From Apostichopus japonicus (Eukaryota > Echinodermata > Holothuroidea > Aspidochirotida > Stichopodidae): a stretch of DNA of 64,000 nucleotides. The stretch's first letter is position 1, and each line of letters starts with the position of its first letter. A program made the position numbers and the translations under genes. Shown piece after piece: positions 1-13,500 of the stretch. The notes under the pieces were generated by a model, which did no database searches, was not told the DNA's origin, and worked only from the letters and a program-made list of their open reading frames with translations. The DNA lies in assembly GCF_037975245.1 (NCBI RefSeq), contig NC_092566.1, forward strand, positions 18,509,001 through 18,573,000, written 5' to 3'.

Positions 1-282
1 TTTCAGAGTTTCTTGCAGCTCTTTAAATTCTTCCTCTGGCATAAGACCCCTTCCATTTATAGCATCCTTTCCCTCCACAAACCAATTACTAGTAAGAAAT
101 TGGAATAATTCTTTGCCAGAGATGTCTCTGGAACCTTGCAAAATATCCTGAGTTTGATTAGTATATGAAGTTGAACAAGGAAAAAACATATTGTCATTCA
201 TTCCCAGGACAGGGACACCCAAGGCACAGAGCAACCACAACCAGCAAGCATCTAAAAAGGTGGATTTGCAGAAAGACACCAT
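1..282 (-). CDS. N-terminal part of a predicted secreted protein (5' coding portion, runs off left edge)
   Basis: Reading leftward from an ATG at 282-280 there are 94 codons without a stop up to the window edge. The ATG has a good context (G at -3, G at +4). The protein starts with a signal-peptide-like segment: a short polar start, then a hydrophobic core DACWLWLLCALGVPVLG at about residues 11-27. After it come an N-glycosylation sequon (NQT, residues 42-44) and an acidic stretch MPEEEFKELQ near the edge. I do not recognise the family, so no function is given. It is divergently oriented to the J-protein gene, with about 1.28 kb between the two start codons, so they may share a promoter region. 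A splice donor inside the interval cannot be excluded, but none is needed because the frame stays open. Confidence 0.55.
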   Translation of the reverse strand, partial: MVSFCKSTFLDACWLWLLCALGVPVLGMNDNMFFPCSTSYTNQTQDILQGSRDISGKELFQFLTSNWFVEGKDAINGRGLMPEEEFKELQETLK

Positions 283-1565
283 TTCACTTCAAGGAACAGA
301 TGAAGTTAATGTACAATATACAACAAATTGTGTTGTAAGTAGATGATGCACTACACAGATCCCTGAAGCAAAGGAAACAAAAATTTTGTTAACAGCAGCA
401 TTCAACATATCATTTCAACCATCACATTAACAGGTATCAACTGTTTAAAGTTGGGAGAACACTGGCTAGGCCTAAGGTCTATGTGAAGTTAAATATGACT
501 TGTAGCTAAGTATGATAGCCTAGGCCTACTACTACTATAGTTAGTACCTAGAAGTTATAGAACACAAATCTGCTACGTAAATGCACGCGAAGGCTTGTTA
601 TGGGACTAGGCCTAGCCTAAATTGTAGGCCCAACTGAAGTTAGCTTTTTTCATTTAAACGTAGAAAACTTTAATTCGAACAAGGCTGACGGAGGACTTGA
701 CCATATAGGCTTAGGCTACGCCTACACCAATTTGTGTCACAATGAAACTTCTGACAGCAATTACGCAGATTGGCCAAGTTTTTGGATGGTTTCTGAAATA
801 AATTTACTGACTGAATAAACCTTTCCTGCACCGTTATTTATCATAACAGATGATAACTGTCCAAATGGTTGCTTACCCAAAGTGAAGAGCTAACAATTTA
901 GACATCTCACCAACCAATTAATGGAAGACCTCATGTGAGTCGACAAAAATAACAATAAGCCGGCTAGGATCTTGAAAACAAACATTACGCAATGGTGCTG
1001 TGGTTGAGCAGTGAAGGAAAGACAACAGTCCAGTTACACACTACTGACGTTTCGGTAAATTGTGCATGTCACACGTATTGTAAATTAGCACTCTAGCCTA
1101 GTCTAGGCTTCGTAGTTTTATCAGGCAATTTTTTTTTTTGGAAAATAAATATTGCGAATAAATAAGTAAAAAGTATTGCTTGTCAGGAGAAAATGACTGT
1201 AGTGTATTGGACTGTAAAGCGAAACAAAAAATCTCCTTATATTACCAGAATTCCATGAAGTTTGTGGATAAAAAGACTCAACATTTTGAATATAAGGCAA
1301 AATGATAGTCTAAAATGTCTAGATCTGTTGTAAGTTTCGAACTTAAGTTTACATCTGGAGTCTCTGTACTAGTAGTTTGTTCGACAACCCCCCCCCCACC
1401 ATCCCTATCTCTTGCGGACGCCAATGAGATGACGTTTACATGGGGAAAGATATAGATGATGATTGCTGCGTCTGAACGACATGTTGTGCATTTCAAATCA
1501 GAGACGTATATTTACGGCTCTGCTTCAAATTTCGTTATAGCGCCACAGTCTTCAATTTGTCAGAA
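283..1565. promoter_or_regulatory. Divergent intergenic/promoter region
   Basis: This 1.28-kb stretch lies between the ATG of the left-edge gene (-) and the ATG of the J-protein gene (+). It must contain both 5' UTRs and promoters unless a far-upstream exon exists. No clear TATA box was identified. It has a poly-C run near 1388-1397 and several AGGCCTA/TAGGCCT palindromic motifs (for example about 471, 522, 607 and, downstream, 1793). These suggest repetitive or regulatory sequence but prove neither. Short ORFs here look random. Confidence 0.4.
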
Positions 1566-4500
1566 ATGGAAGGTAACAGAGATGAGAGCGAACGATGTAT
1601 TCATCTAGCACAGAAATTCCACGCTTCGGGAGATAAGGAAAAAGCTAAGAAGTTTTTACTTAAAGCAGAGAGGCTATTTCCGTCTCAGAAAGCTTCAGGT
1701 ACTTGATACAACCCAAGTAACATGACTGCTTACTCATCATAGTTGTTCTCTTTGCTGTATAAAGTCACGTTAGGCTAAGTTACGTGAGGCATAGGCCTAG
1801 GCTAGTTGAAACCTTATGCTTGCTATGCTAGTATTTGCCACTTCCACACTACAAATAAAGCTAACATTAGCCTATGCTAGTAGTACTACTAGCATAGCAC
1901 TTGATGTAATGCACAATGTATATGCTTCGCCTCACAGTAACACTAACAGCAGCACAGGGTCTGACCAAAGGGAAATAATGGCTAAAGTGAAGGGGAATCA
2001 GTTAAACTCTTAGTTACACTCACAGTTTAGTGGGGTAGCAAACAAAATAATCATCACCAAAGTTTGCTGATGCTCAATCATACCATTTGGAATGATTTCT
2101 CATGCTGGCCAAAACTTCAACATGGTTTGGTAGTTTTCATTTGAATGTTTTTATCTTGACGTAGCCGTAGGCCTACATTTAAGAATGATCGAGATCGAAC
2201 TTGTGACATAAGTAACCCATAAAAGCTAGGCCTAAATTATGGCTTGATTAACATGAAATAATTAGTTGCTGGTGAGAGATAAGTTTGAAATATTTCATCT
2301 TCAGACTTCAAATTTTCACAGAATTTTTTTCCCCCTAGCTATAATAGTATTTCGTTCACTGGAACTGATAATTTTGTAACCGTTGATTTTGGACAATGAA
2401 ATCATAGATGTGTGGTTAATTCTTTAACTTGAGTCTAGGGCCCACATGGAAATCATGGTATTCAAATGGTGATTAATAAGTCATATAAGTTGATCCCTTG
2501 ATTGTTCCTAGTGTAGAATCATGTTCATTCACCCATTTTTGAAGTCATTGGTTCAGAAATTAATTAGTGATCTTTGAATTCTCAATTTATACACCATTTT
2601 ACTGTCACTACACAGACTTGCAATTTGAGTACAAAGATGAGTACAAAGTCCCATGAACCAGTATAAGTACGGTTACACTAGTGATGGGAATGGTCCCAAA
2701 GTTTGCTCTCTGGTACCTTTTTGCCCATTTCGGTCGAGCCCCTGGGTACTTGTTCATTAAGTATTCAACCTAAAATCCAACCTTGCGTCTACTATAAGGC
2801 CATACATAAGCCTAATGTTACACTTTACAGGCCTACAGTCGTGTATATGGTAAACAACTGTTAGTTTAACCTGTGAACTGATTCATATGGAAAGTTTACA
2901 TATTTGTATTTCTACTAACATTCCCAAATTACATTTTAAAATCAGCTCATTCTACGTTTTCCACCAATGGTGTTTTGTTAGCGATCAATGAAAAAGTTTC
3001 ATAATTAGTAAGGGTGAAAATCAACAGCCTTTCAAGTCTAACGGTGCAATGTGCCATTGAACGAATCACTGGTGAAAATGTGGTTTGCATGATTGAAGAA
3101 GTCCTTTAAGCATTTGTTGGGGGAATATTTGCATAAAATTGCTAAAAGTAAGCAATTGGAGACAGTTCAAAGTATTATTTGAAAACCAAAACTTTCTCAC
3201 AAGAAATTGTTGGCACTTATACAGCACAGTAATAACATACTTGTGACAGGCCTCTCCTACCTGGTCTTTCATAGCTGTGCACTATAGTTAGCGGTCCAGT
3301 GGGTCATAACTATTTATAGATTAGTTGGAAAGACTGTAGAAACTACATAAATGGTGATGTCCTACAGGTCATTTTGGATCAAGCACATGTCGCTTGATTA
3401 TTCAAGTATATAGAAAATTCAGTTCAACTTTTTGTGGGACTGATCCACTAAATTCAACACGGTGGTGGTCAACCTATAAGCTGCTCAAGAGTGCAGCTTT
3501 GGTCAAGTTTTGTTGAACTGAAAGTGTGCAAGCGCACAATGCAGAGGGATTGCTTAGGACCGAAAGTACAGTGAGCACATGTGCAAGTAAGCAAATGCAG
3601 TTGATCAAAACTTTGTCGGCAGGAATAAAAACCATTTTCACCAATCATTACACTTGAATACAACAAGATAGAAGAGAATATCACCAAATGATGAAATTAT
3701 TAAAAAAAATACCTGTACATAATTTTTTTCCTCACTTTCATTCATACAAAAAAAGTGTAACTGAAAATGGAGAACAACATATGTGATTTTTTACAAATTT
3801 CTGGACTGGGTAGTAAATGCTTAGACCGGGTAGTAATTTGGTGGGTCAGTCCCCGGGTTCTTGGGTACCGGTTCCCATCACTCGGTTACACAGTCTTGAG
3901 TATGCTAAATGTAAAAGTGTACTCAAATACAAGTACACCTGTAACTTGCTTTGATTCTGTAAGTCTTTCCCACTTACACACAAAGCAGATTCACAGCAGT
4001 GTATATGCCTACTTTGATGTTTTTTTCTAATTACATGACCCATTCTGTATATTAGAAAAATAAGAAAATGCTTGATTAATTTGAAGTACAGCTCACATTA
4101 TCATGAACTGAAGTTGATCTAGAACCTAGGTTCTCAACCTTTTTCTATCCAGGGACCCCTTGAGATAAACTGAAATGTTTGGAGGACCCCCGGACAATGA
4201 CCGCCGGCATGGGGGAGGGGTATAAGGGGAGGGGGTGTCCCCCTCCCCTTTGGATTTTTTTGTAATATTTGAGGGTTAGATGCGAAATGGTACATTATTT
4301 TGTGACTTTTGAAGTAAATTTATGTTCAAGAATTTATGTTTAGAAATGCATTTTTTTCTGGACCTGGAATGCAGTTTTCCTAGACCTGCAAGTATTGCTA
4401 GGCATAAGCCTACTTGGAAATTCTTACTTTCAAATTATATATTTCCCAATTAAATTTTAATTTGGAAGTGATGAGTTGTCAGATACAACTGGTTGATTCT

Positions 4501-7500
4501 GCATGGGGTCAGGAGAATTATGGGTTTTCTTTGTCAGAGATAGCTGCAGAGATAGCTGCTTTTGGTCAAATCCAAGTTAGTTGTAGCTTTTTCTCCACCA
4601 AATTTCAACTCAGTGATCAATTAAGTACCACCAGTCTTTATTACCATACTAGTGTTCCCCCTGGAACCAACCCGCCCATATAGTCCTGCGGGACTAGGTG
4701 GGCATATATAGGCAAAAATCTTATTTGATCTGTGCTACTGCCTTTCATCTTTATTACATCGAAATGAAAAATTGTAAGTGTATATATAGTCTTGGAAATT
4801 ACCAAAGTGGGCTACTATTGAACTCCAGTCCTAGTTCAGTGCATTGCTCAATAGCTTCCTCGTGATTCTGTAATCAAAGTCTTTATTCTTGAGACTTAAA
4901 AGCGCATAACGAATATAACAAACGGAACTCTAAGAAAACATTGGAAAAAATAATATAGCCAACAAATGAAAGAAACCTAGCTCTTGGATTCCAGTCCTTA
5001 TTCTGCTAAAGAGTCAGTGGCTCCCTTGAGCCTGTACATCAGCGACCAGTTTTTGTACGTTTGGCTTCACCTTTGTTACGGCCATCCGTAAGTCATTATG
5101 AATTGTGAGTTTGTTCCGGAACTTAGTTTTAATGTGCACAACGGCACTGAAAGTAGATTCTGCTAAGTATGTAGTTGCAAAAGGGATTATTGCTTTCTCC
5201 AAAGCGATCTTCGTTAAATTTGGGGCAATCAATGCTCCTTCAGCAATCCAGAATTTAGCATAGCCATGCCTTTCAAAATATCTTCTTTTGTTGATCGAGG
5301 ATTGAATTTCGATGAGTTCCTCCGCATCAGGAACATCTTCAAGTTTGGCACTAAATGGGTCAAGCACAAAACTATATTCATCTGCATCGGCAATATCTTC
5401 AAATCGTTCCAACATCTCAATTCGAAGAGCATTCAAGTGTGTCAATATAACAGTCTTCATTTCTGGTGTTAGTGATCTGTCTATGAAAAGTTCCGACAAC
5501 TCCTGGAACATACTGTAGTCATCCCTTTGTATCTTGTCACTCCAGAGTGAGAGTTTTCGGGTAAAAGCATCGACTGCCTGTTTACATGTTATGATGTTCA
5601 CAGATTCTCCCTGCAGCTTCATGTTCAGATTGTTATACTGGTCAAATATGTCGACAAGGTAAGCTAACTTGGTTTGAAAGTCGGCATTCAAAAATGCCTC
5701 GGCGTGATCACTCTTGATAACTTCTCTGAGCATTTCAAGAACGCTGGCCCGCAGTTCGAATAGCCGCGCAAGCGTTCTTCCCCTTGAGAGCCACCTCACT
5801 TCTGTATGAAGCAGGAGAGTTGTGTGCTCTTCGTCGTTTTCTTCGCATAATTTCTGGAACACTCTTGAGTTAAGCGCTTTTGCTTTGATCTCGTTGATCA
5901 CCTTGACACTTGTCTGAAGTACATCGTGGAGTTCAGGAGAGAGTTTCTTGGCAGCCAGAGCTTGTCTGTGGATCATGCAGTGTATTATCTTGCAATGAGG
6001 AGCAACGCCTTTCAATCGCGCGGTGAATCCACGATGTTTACCCATCATTGCCGCTGCCCCATCCGAGCAACATGCGACCAAATTGGTGTACGAAATTCCT
6101 TTTTCCTGGAAATATCCATCCACTGTTTCGAAAATATCTTCACCTCTCGTGGTTGTGTCAAGGTTGGAGGAAAACAGCAAGTCTTGATTCACCTCACCGT
6201 CAGTCGCGATGTACCGTACACATACGAGGAGAAGAGCTTCATTTGTTATGGTCGTTGTCTCATCTAACTGTATAGCAAATTTGATTTCCTTCAGTATGTC
6301 TACCAATTGTTTTTCACAATCGTTCGCCATACTGTCGATCCTACGTTTAACAGTGTCATTCGATAGAGGCACATTCTTTATCTTCTCTGCGGCATTTTTT
6401 CCGCACAAAAGCGACACAACATCAATTAAAACCGGTTTGAGCAATTCCTCCCCAATACTATGTGGCTTTTTGGCCTTCGCTATGGCCAGACTTGCTATGT
6501 ACGACGCCTCCGTGCACTTTTCCAGCTCCGAAGTACATTTCCTGAAAGCAGTATCAATGGTGGCTGGTCTTCTTGCCAAATACAGCTCCATTTTCCTCTG
6601 CAAAAATACACGAATACACAACAGTGGTTCCTAGCGGTTTATCAATCCTTTCTAATTAGATTTTTATGTCACACAATACTTCATGAACATTAATGATATT
6701 AGGTTCTAGCTAGGCCCCACCCCCTCATTGATATGCGTAAAACTAAATGAAACATAATTATACACCCACTACACTGCAAACTCAGGCGTTCAACTTTTGA
6801 ACAATTGAATGTAGCAGATATAGAACGCGTTCTGGCCTTGAAAACATATTTTGAACGCTAGTTTTAAGATTCTGAACACTCTGACGCGTTCAAAATTTGA
6901 ACACCATCGGGAAACTTTGACGAAATCGGGAAAATGACCGTTCCGTTAATAACCTCCTCCCCCACCCCCTGAGAAATGAACCTAGATACGCCACTGAACA
7001 TAGAGCTACTGTTACACTGTTCATTAACTGAACGGCACTGCTGTAATTCGCTACGTGTTTATTCATTACACGCTTGCAGCTGTTCGTGAGTTACTGTTAT
7101 AACAATTAGGTTGGGACATCAAAGATATAGAAGTGAAAATATATGTCAATAACTGTCAGTCAAAGAGTGAAGTGTTATAGTTATCAGTTACTTACATTGA
7201 AATATTCAATGTCATGATTCCTCGAACCACCATGCTTCGTTTCCAGGTGCCGCTGCATCTTCGAGGGTTTCATTGCATCGTTGCTCAACACCTCGCCACA
7301 TAAGAAACATTCCGGTTTATTTTCATCAAATTGGGACTTGATAAATCCAAATTTGACGTATTCCTTCTTGTAACATCGAAGCTTCTGCTTCCCTCTTGAA
7401 TCGCGTTTAGACATCGCGGTAGTTAAGTTAACCAGTTATCCATGTGTTCTGCACGAAGCTACTGTATTGTGTAGTCACTGATCTTGAGTGTAGTGTGTAA

Positions 7501-10500
7501 CAATGTAAGTTGTGTTTCAACATTAGGACAACGCACTTAGCGTGGTAGCCTATACTGCCGCACACAGTCTGATTTTGCTAGCAGGTACAGCTGTTAGATC
7601 GAAGTCGCATGTGATTGGACAGTGCAACGTCGCTTATAACTACCGCGCTTCACTGTGTCAACAGTGAGCAACGCATCATAGTTATTGCTCTGCATATTAA
7701 GATGTATAGTTTGCAGTTACGTTGTACACAACACTCACACATACCTCACCGAATGTATACCAATGAGAAACTATATTACTTGTTTTCATCGGGGAACTCA
7801 CGATTCAACATTTATCGACTACTGACGAATCGATACGGTCTGATCATCAGGGTCCGACGTATTGACGGCTAGCCTAGCCTAGATTTCTAGAGGCATACGG
7901 TACATACTTCTTCATTCGACTATATCTCTCATTCCATTTTTCACAAACCTCTTCGTTCTTCGCGGACCCTTATTTTTTTCACGGACCCTTATTTTTTTCG
8001 CGGACCCCCTGCGGACCCCTTTGCCCTCACGGACCCCCAAATGAATTTCACGGACCCCCTAGGGGTCCGCGGACCCCAGGTTGAGTAACCTGGATCTAGA
8101 ATATAACATGTGTGGATTGAATATCACTGAACTTTAAATTAAACAGTCAGGGAGGGCCATGTACAGATAACAAGTGTAGATTTAGAATAAAACTGCTTTC
8201 CAACTTGTAATTTTAGCTTTCTATTGACTTATTAATTATGTATTTCTTTGTCATAGTTATGGATGTAGTGGGATAATTCTGCATTACGTGGTATTGATAT
8301 TCAGTGTGTGTGTGTGTGTCTTTGATTCTATAGATTTGTTAGCCAGTTTAAGTCAAACAGATGATGAGGAGACATCAAGTTCTACACAGTCAGATTCTCC
8401 TAGCCAGCCTGGTTCTGCACCAGGAAGCCCAAAGGTGCGGCGCCGAAGCAAACACCAACCAGAGGAGCAGGAAGTCAATGGGGATGCAGCAAGAACATAT
8501 ACTGATCAACAACTAAATGATGTCAATAGGTATGAGCAGAGAATACTACCTTAGCTCAGGATTCATGAATGCTGTATTTATTCAAATGACAGAATTGTAG
8601 CAAAATATGCCAAAGATTGAACAAAGGTTTAATAGGTTGAGATAGTTTGAATTTACAGTATGTAACTACTGTACTATACTGGTGACTATATATTGTAGTC
8701 TGCAGTACAGGTTATACTTTGACAGTGAAGACTATAATTTGTAAGTAAAGACTATACTTTGACAGTACATTCTATGCTTTGACAGTAAAGACTATACTTT
8801 GACAGTGAAGACTATACTTTGACAGTACATTCTATACTTTGACAATAAAGACTATACTTTGACAGTACATTCTATGCTTTGACAGTAAAGACTATAATTT
8901 GTAAGTAAAGACTAGATAAGTACTTTGACAGTACATTCTATACTTTGACAGTGAAGACTATACTTTGACAGGGTAGACTATGCTTTGACAGTGAAGACTA
9001 TACTTTGACAGTGAAGACTATACTTTGACAGTACATTCTATGCTTTGACAGTGAAGACTATTATTTGACAGCAGTGTGTAAAGTTGTGAGGAATCATGAG
9101 TAGCTTTATGGATCTTCATATCCAGTTACTCATTGTTTAACTAGACTATCAGTGCTGGTGGACATATCAGTGAGTTAAGCTATCACATCAAACTTGTATT
9201 CTTTGTGTAAAACCCTTTAACTTTCTTATAATCCCTCCACAGAATAAAACAATGCAAAGATTTCTATGAAATATTAGGGATACCGAAAGATGCCAGTGAT
9301 GTTGACGTGAAGAAAGCCTACCGTAAACTTGCCCTACAATTTCACCCTGATAAGAACCATGCTCCTGGTGCTAGCGAGGCCTTCAAAGGTATGAGTACTG
9401 TAATTAACATTAAGTGTTCTATCTTTCTATCATTATTAATGAACTTTTCTTAATGTTTCAAATATATCATATGAGAAGTTAATGATAGTGTCTGTTATGT
9501 GACTGGGTTTCTCTTCTATGGATGTGGAAATGAGTTATCCAAAGCAGCTAGGAAATCATGGCTAGTTTAAAGGCCTCCACCGCATTAACTTCATCATGTG
9601 TAAAGCCTTATAAAAAGTATTGAATAATAATTGTTTATCTTGCAGCCATTGGAAAGGCATTTTCAGTTTTAAGTGATACCACAAAGAGGAAAAGATATGA
9701 CATGTATGGGAATGAGGAGGAGAATGTTCAAGTCCACAGACCTAGAAGACAGTACTATCATCATAACGGCTTTTACTATGAGACCAGAGGATTTGATGAT
9801 GGTATGTACCTCTCTTTAAGAGTAAACTTATAAGAGTATATTGGTAACTAGAGGATTTGATGATGGTACATGTACCACTCTTTAAGTGTAACTTAAAGGA
9901 GTATATATTGGTAACTGGAGGATTTGATGATGGGTTTTACCTCTCTTTAAGAGTAATTTAAAGGAGTATATATTGGTAACTAGAGGATTTGATGGAGTAT
10001 ACCTCTACTTAAGGGTAAACTTTAAGGAGTATATTGGTAACTAGAGGATTTGATGATGGTATGTACCTCTCTTTAAGAGTTAACTTAAATGAGTATATAT
10101 TGGTAACTACAGGATGTGATGATTGCATGTACCTCTCTTTAAGAGTTAACTTAAAGGAGTTTATGTTCGTAACTAGAGGATTTGATGATGGGTTTACCTC
10201 TCTTTAAGAGTAATTTAAAGGAGTTTATATTGGTAACTACTAGAGGATTTGATGATTGCATGTACCTTTCTATAAGAGTTAACCTAAAGGAGTTTATGTT
10301 TTTAACTAGAGGATTTGATGATGGTATGTACCTCTCTTTAAGAGTAAACTTAAAGGAGTATATTCGTAACTAGAGGATTTGATGAAGACAATATAAAATA
10401 TGTGGCTCAGATCTGGTGTGCCTCTATAAGGTTAACAAGCAGTGATGATATTGAGAATCCAATAAAAATATTTCACTTGCTTCATTAATTTGCAGATGAC

Positions 10501-13500
10501 TTCTCAGCTGAGGATTTATTCAACATGTTCTTTGGAGGTGGAATGCCTTCAGATAGGGTGTATGTAAGACGGAGACAAAGAGGACATCATCACAACGCAC
10601 ACCATATACACCATGATCGCAGTAATGGGGTAAGTACATGCACTACACACACCAAATACATCATGATCACAGTAATGGGGTAAGTACATGCACAACACAC
10701 ACCATATACATCATGATCACAGTAATGGGGTAAGTACATGCACAACACACACCATATACATCATGATCACAGTAATGGGGTAAGTACATGCACAACACAC
10801 ACCATATACAACATGATCACAGTAATGGGGTAAGTACATGATAGCAGTAATGGGGTAAGTTCATGCACAACACCCACCATATACATCATGATCGCAGTAA
10901 TGGTGTAAGTACATGCACAACACACACCATATACATCATGATCGCAGTAATGGGGTAAGTACATGCACAACACACACCATATACATCATGATCGCAGTAA
11001 TGGGGTAATTACATGCACAACACACACCATATACATCATGATCGCAGTAATGGGGTAAGTACATGCACAACACACACCATATACATCATGATCGCAGTAA
11101 TGGGGTAAGTACATGCACAACACACACCATATACATCATGATCGCAGTAATGGGGTAAGTACATGCACAACACACACCATATACATTATGATCGCAGTAA
11201 TGGGGTAAGTACATGCACAACACACACCATATACATCATGATCGCAGTAATGGGGTAAGTACATGCACAGCACACACCATATACATCATGATAGCAGTAA
11301 TGGGGTAAGTACATGCACAACACACACCATATACATCATGATCGCAGTAATGGGGTAAGTACATGCACAGCACACACCATATACATCATGATAGCAGTAA
11401 TGGGGTAAGTACATGCACAACACACACCATATACATCATGATCGCAGTAATGGGGTAAGTACATGCACAACACACACCATATACATCATGATAGCAGTAA
11501 TGGGGTAAGTACATGCACAACACACACCATATACATCATGATCGCAGTAATGGGGTAAGTACATGCACAACACACACCATATACATCATGATCGCAGTAA
11601 TGGGGTAAGTACATGCACAACACACACCATATACATCATGATAGCAGTAATGGGGTAAGTACATGCACAACACACACCATATACATCATGATCACAGTAA
11701 TGGGGTAAATACATGCACAACACACACCATATACATCATGATCGCAGTAATGGGGTAAGTACATGCACAACACACACCATATACATTATGATCGCAGTAA
11801 TGGGGTAAGTACATGCACAACACACACCATATACATTATGATCGCAGTAATGGGGTAAGTACATGCACAACACACACCATATACATCATGATCGCAGTAA
11901 TGGGGTAAGTACATGCACAGCACACACCATATACATCATGATAGCAGTAATGGGGTAAGTACATGCACAACACACACCATATACATCATGATCGCAGTAA
12001 TGGGGTAAGTACATGCACAACACACACCATATACATCATGATAGCAGTAATGGGGTAAGTACATGCACAACACACACCATATACATCATGATCGCAGTAA
12101 TGGGGTAAGTACATGCACAACACACACCATATACATCATGATCGCAGTAATGGGGTAAGTACATGCACAACACACACCATATACATCATGATAGCAGTAA
12201 TGGGGTAAGTACATGCACAACACACACCATATACATCATGATCACAGTAATGGGGTAAGTACATGCACAACACACACCATATACACCATGATCGCAGTAA
12301 TGGGGTAAGTACATGCACAACACACACCATATACATCATGATAGCAGTAATGAGGTAAGTACATGCACAACACACACCATATACATCATGATAGCAGCAA
12401 TGGGGTAAGTACATGCACAACACACACCATATACACCATGATCGCAGTAATGGGGTAAGTACTTGCACTACACACACCATATACATCATGATAGCAGCAA
12501 TGGGGTAAGTACATGCACAACACACACCATATACATCATGATCGCAGTAATGGGGTAAGTACATGCACTACACACACCACTACACACACAATAAATCCAT
12601 GTTCTCAGAGGATAAAATATCTTTAAAAGTATATATTTTCTAATAAGCTTTATATGTTTATAATCTATTTATCTAGATAATGTATATAATATAATAAGCT
12701 ATATAATCATTGCCAGTGAACCCTTGTTTTAGAGTACACCAACTCTAATATGAAAGTGTCTCAGATTCAGCATTTGAGTATGTCAGTCAAATGACTTAAT
12801 TGTTGCTCGTTACAGTACTTTTGGTGAAATCGGCAGAGTAGACTCTTCATCTTGGCTGGAGAACTTCTGGCTAAATAAATACTTAGATAAATTTAGCAAC
12901 ATAATGCAGAAAGCTGCATATAGAAATCCACACATTGGCATGGATTGTGTTTGCTAGAAGATGGTTCACACAACATTTGTGATTAACATGAGCAGAGGAG
13001 GTAATTGCATTTGATGTGTATTTATTTCTCTTCTGCAGACAAACGCATACTTCATCCAGGTACTCCCTATTCTAGTTCTATTGGCAATATCACTGATATC
13101 AGCCCTGCTGGTACAAGACCCTTCCTTCAGTTTAAGAAGATCTCAGTAAGTACTCCCACAGTCTCTCTATCTCTCTCTGATAGTATAATGCAACTTCATT
13201 CCACTTACCAGCTATCTACTTACTAGTGCTATAGCAATAGCTACATGTTAAACTATAGGTTAGACTTGGTACATCTGACAACATGGTAGGCTAAGTAATG
13301 ATTTGTTTGTTTTCAAAGGTATCAAATAATTCTAAGATAATGAAGAGCTCTTGAGATATGCCTACCTCAAACCATATAACAACTTTTGTTGAAGTATGTG
13401 TGTTACCAAATGATGGTATGTTGCCAGATAAAATGACTACAAGGGATCTCAAAACATTGTTTCATGATGGAAATGTTTCTAATGTTTAGATTGTATTGCA

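Noticed and set aside
5926-6693. Plus-strand ORFs of 75-141 codons
   Set aside because: They are antisense shadows of the hAT transposase exon.
12136-12564. 142-codon minus-strand ORF with repeated [19 protein letters not shown]-type peptides
   Set aside because: It lies wholly inside the 50-bp exon 5-derived array, so the frame is a by-product of the repeat.
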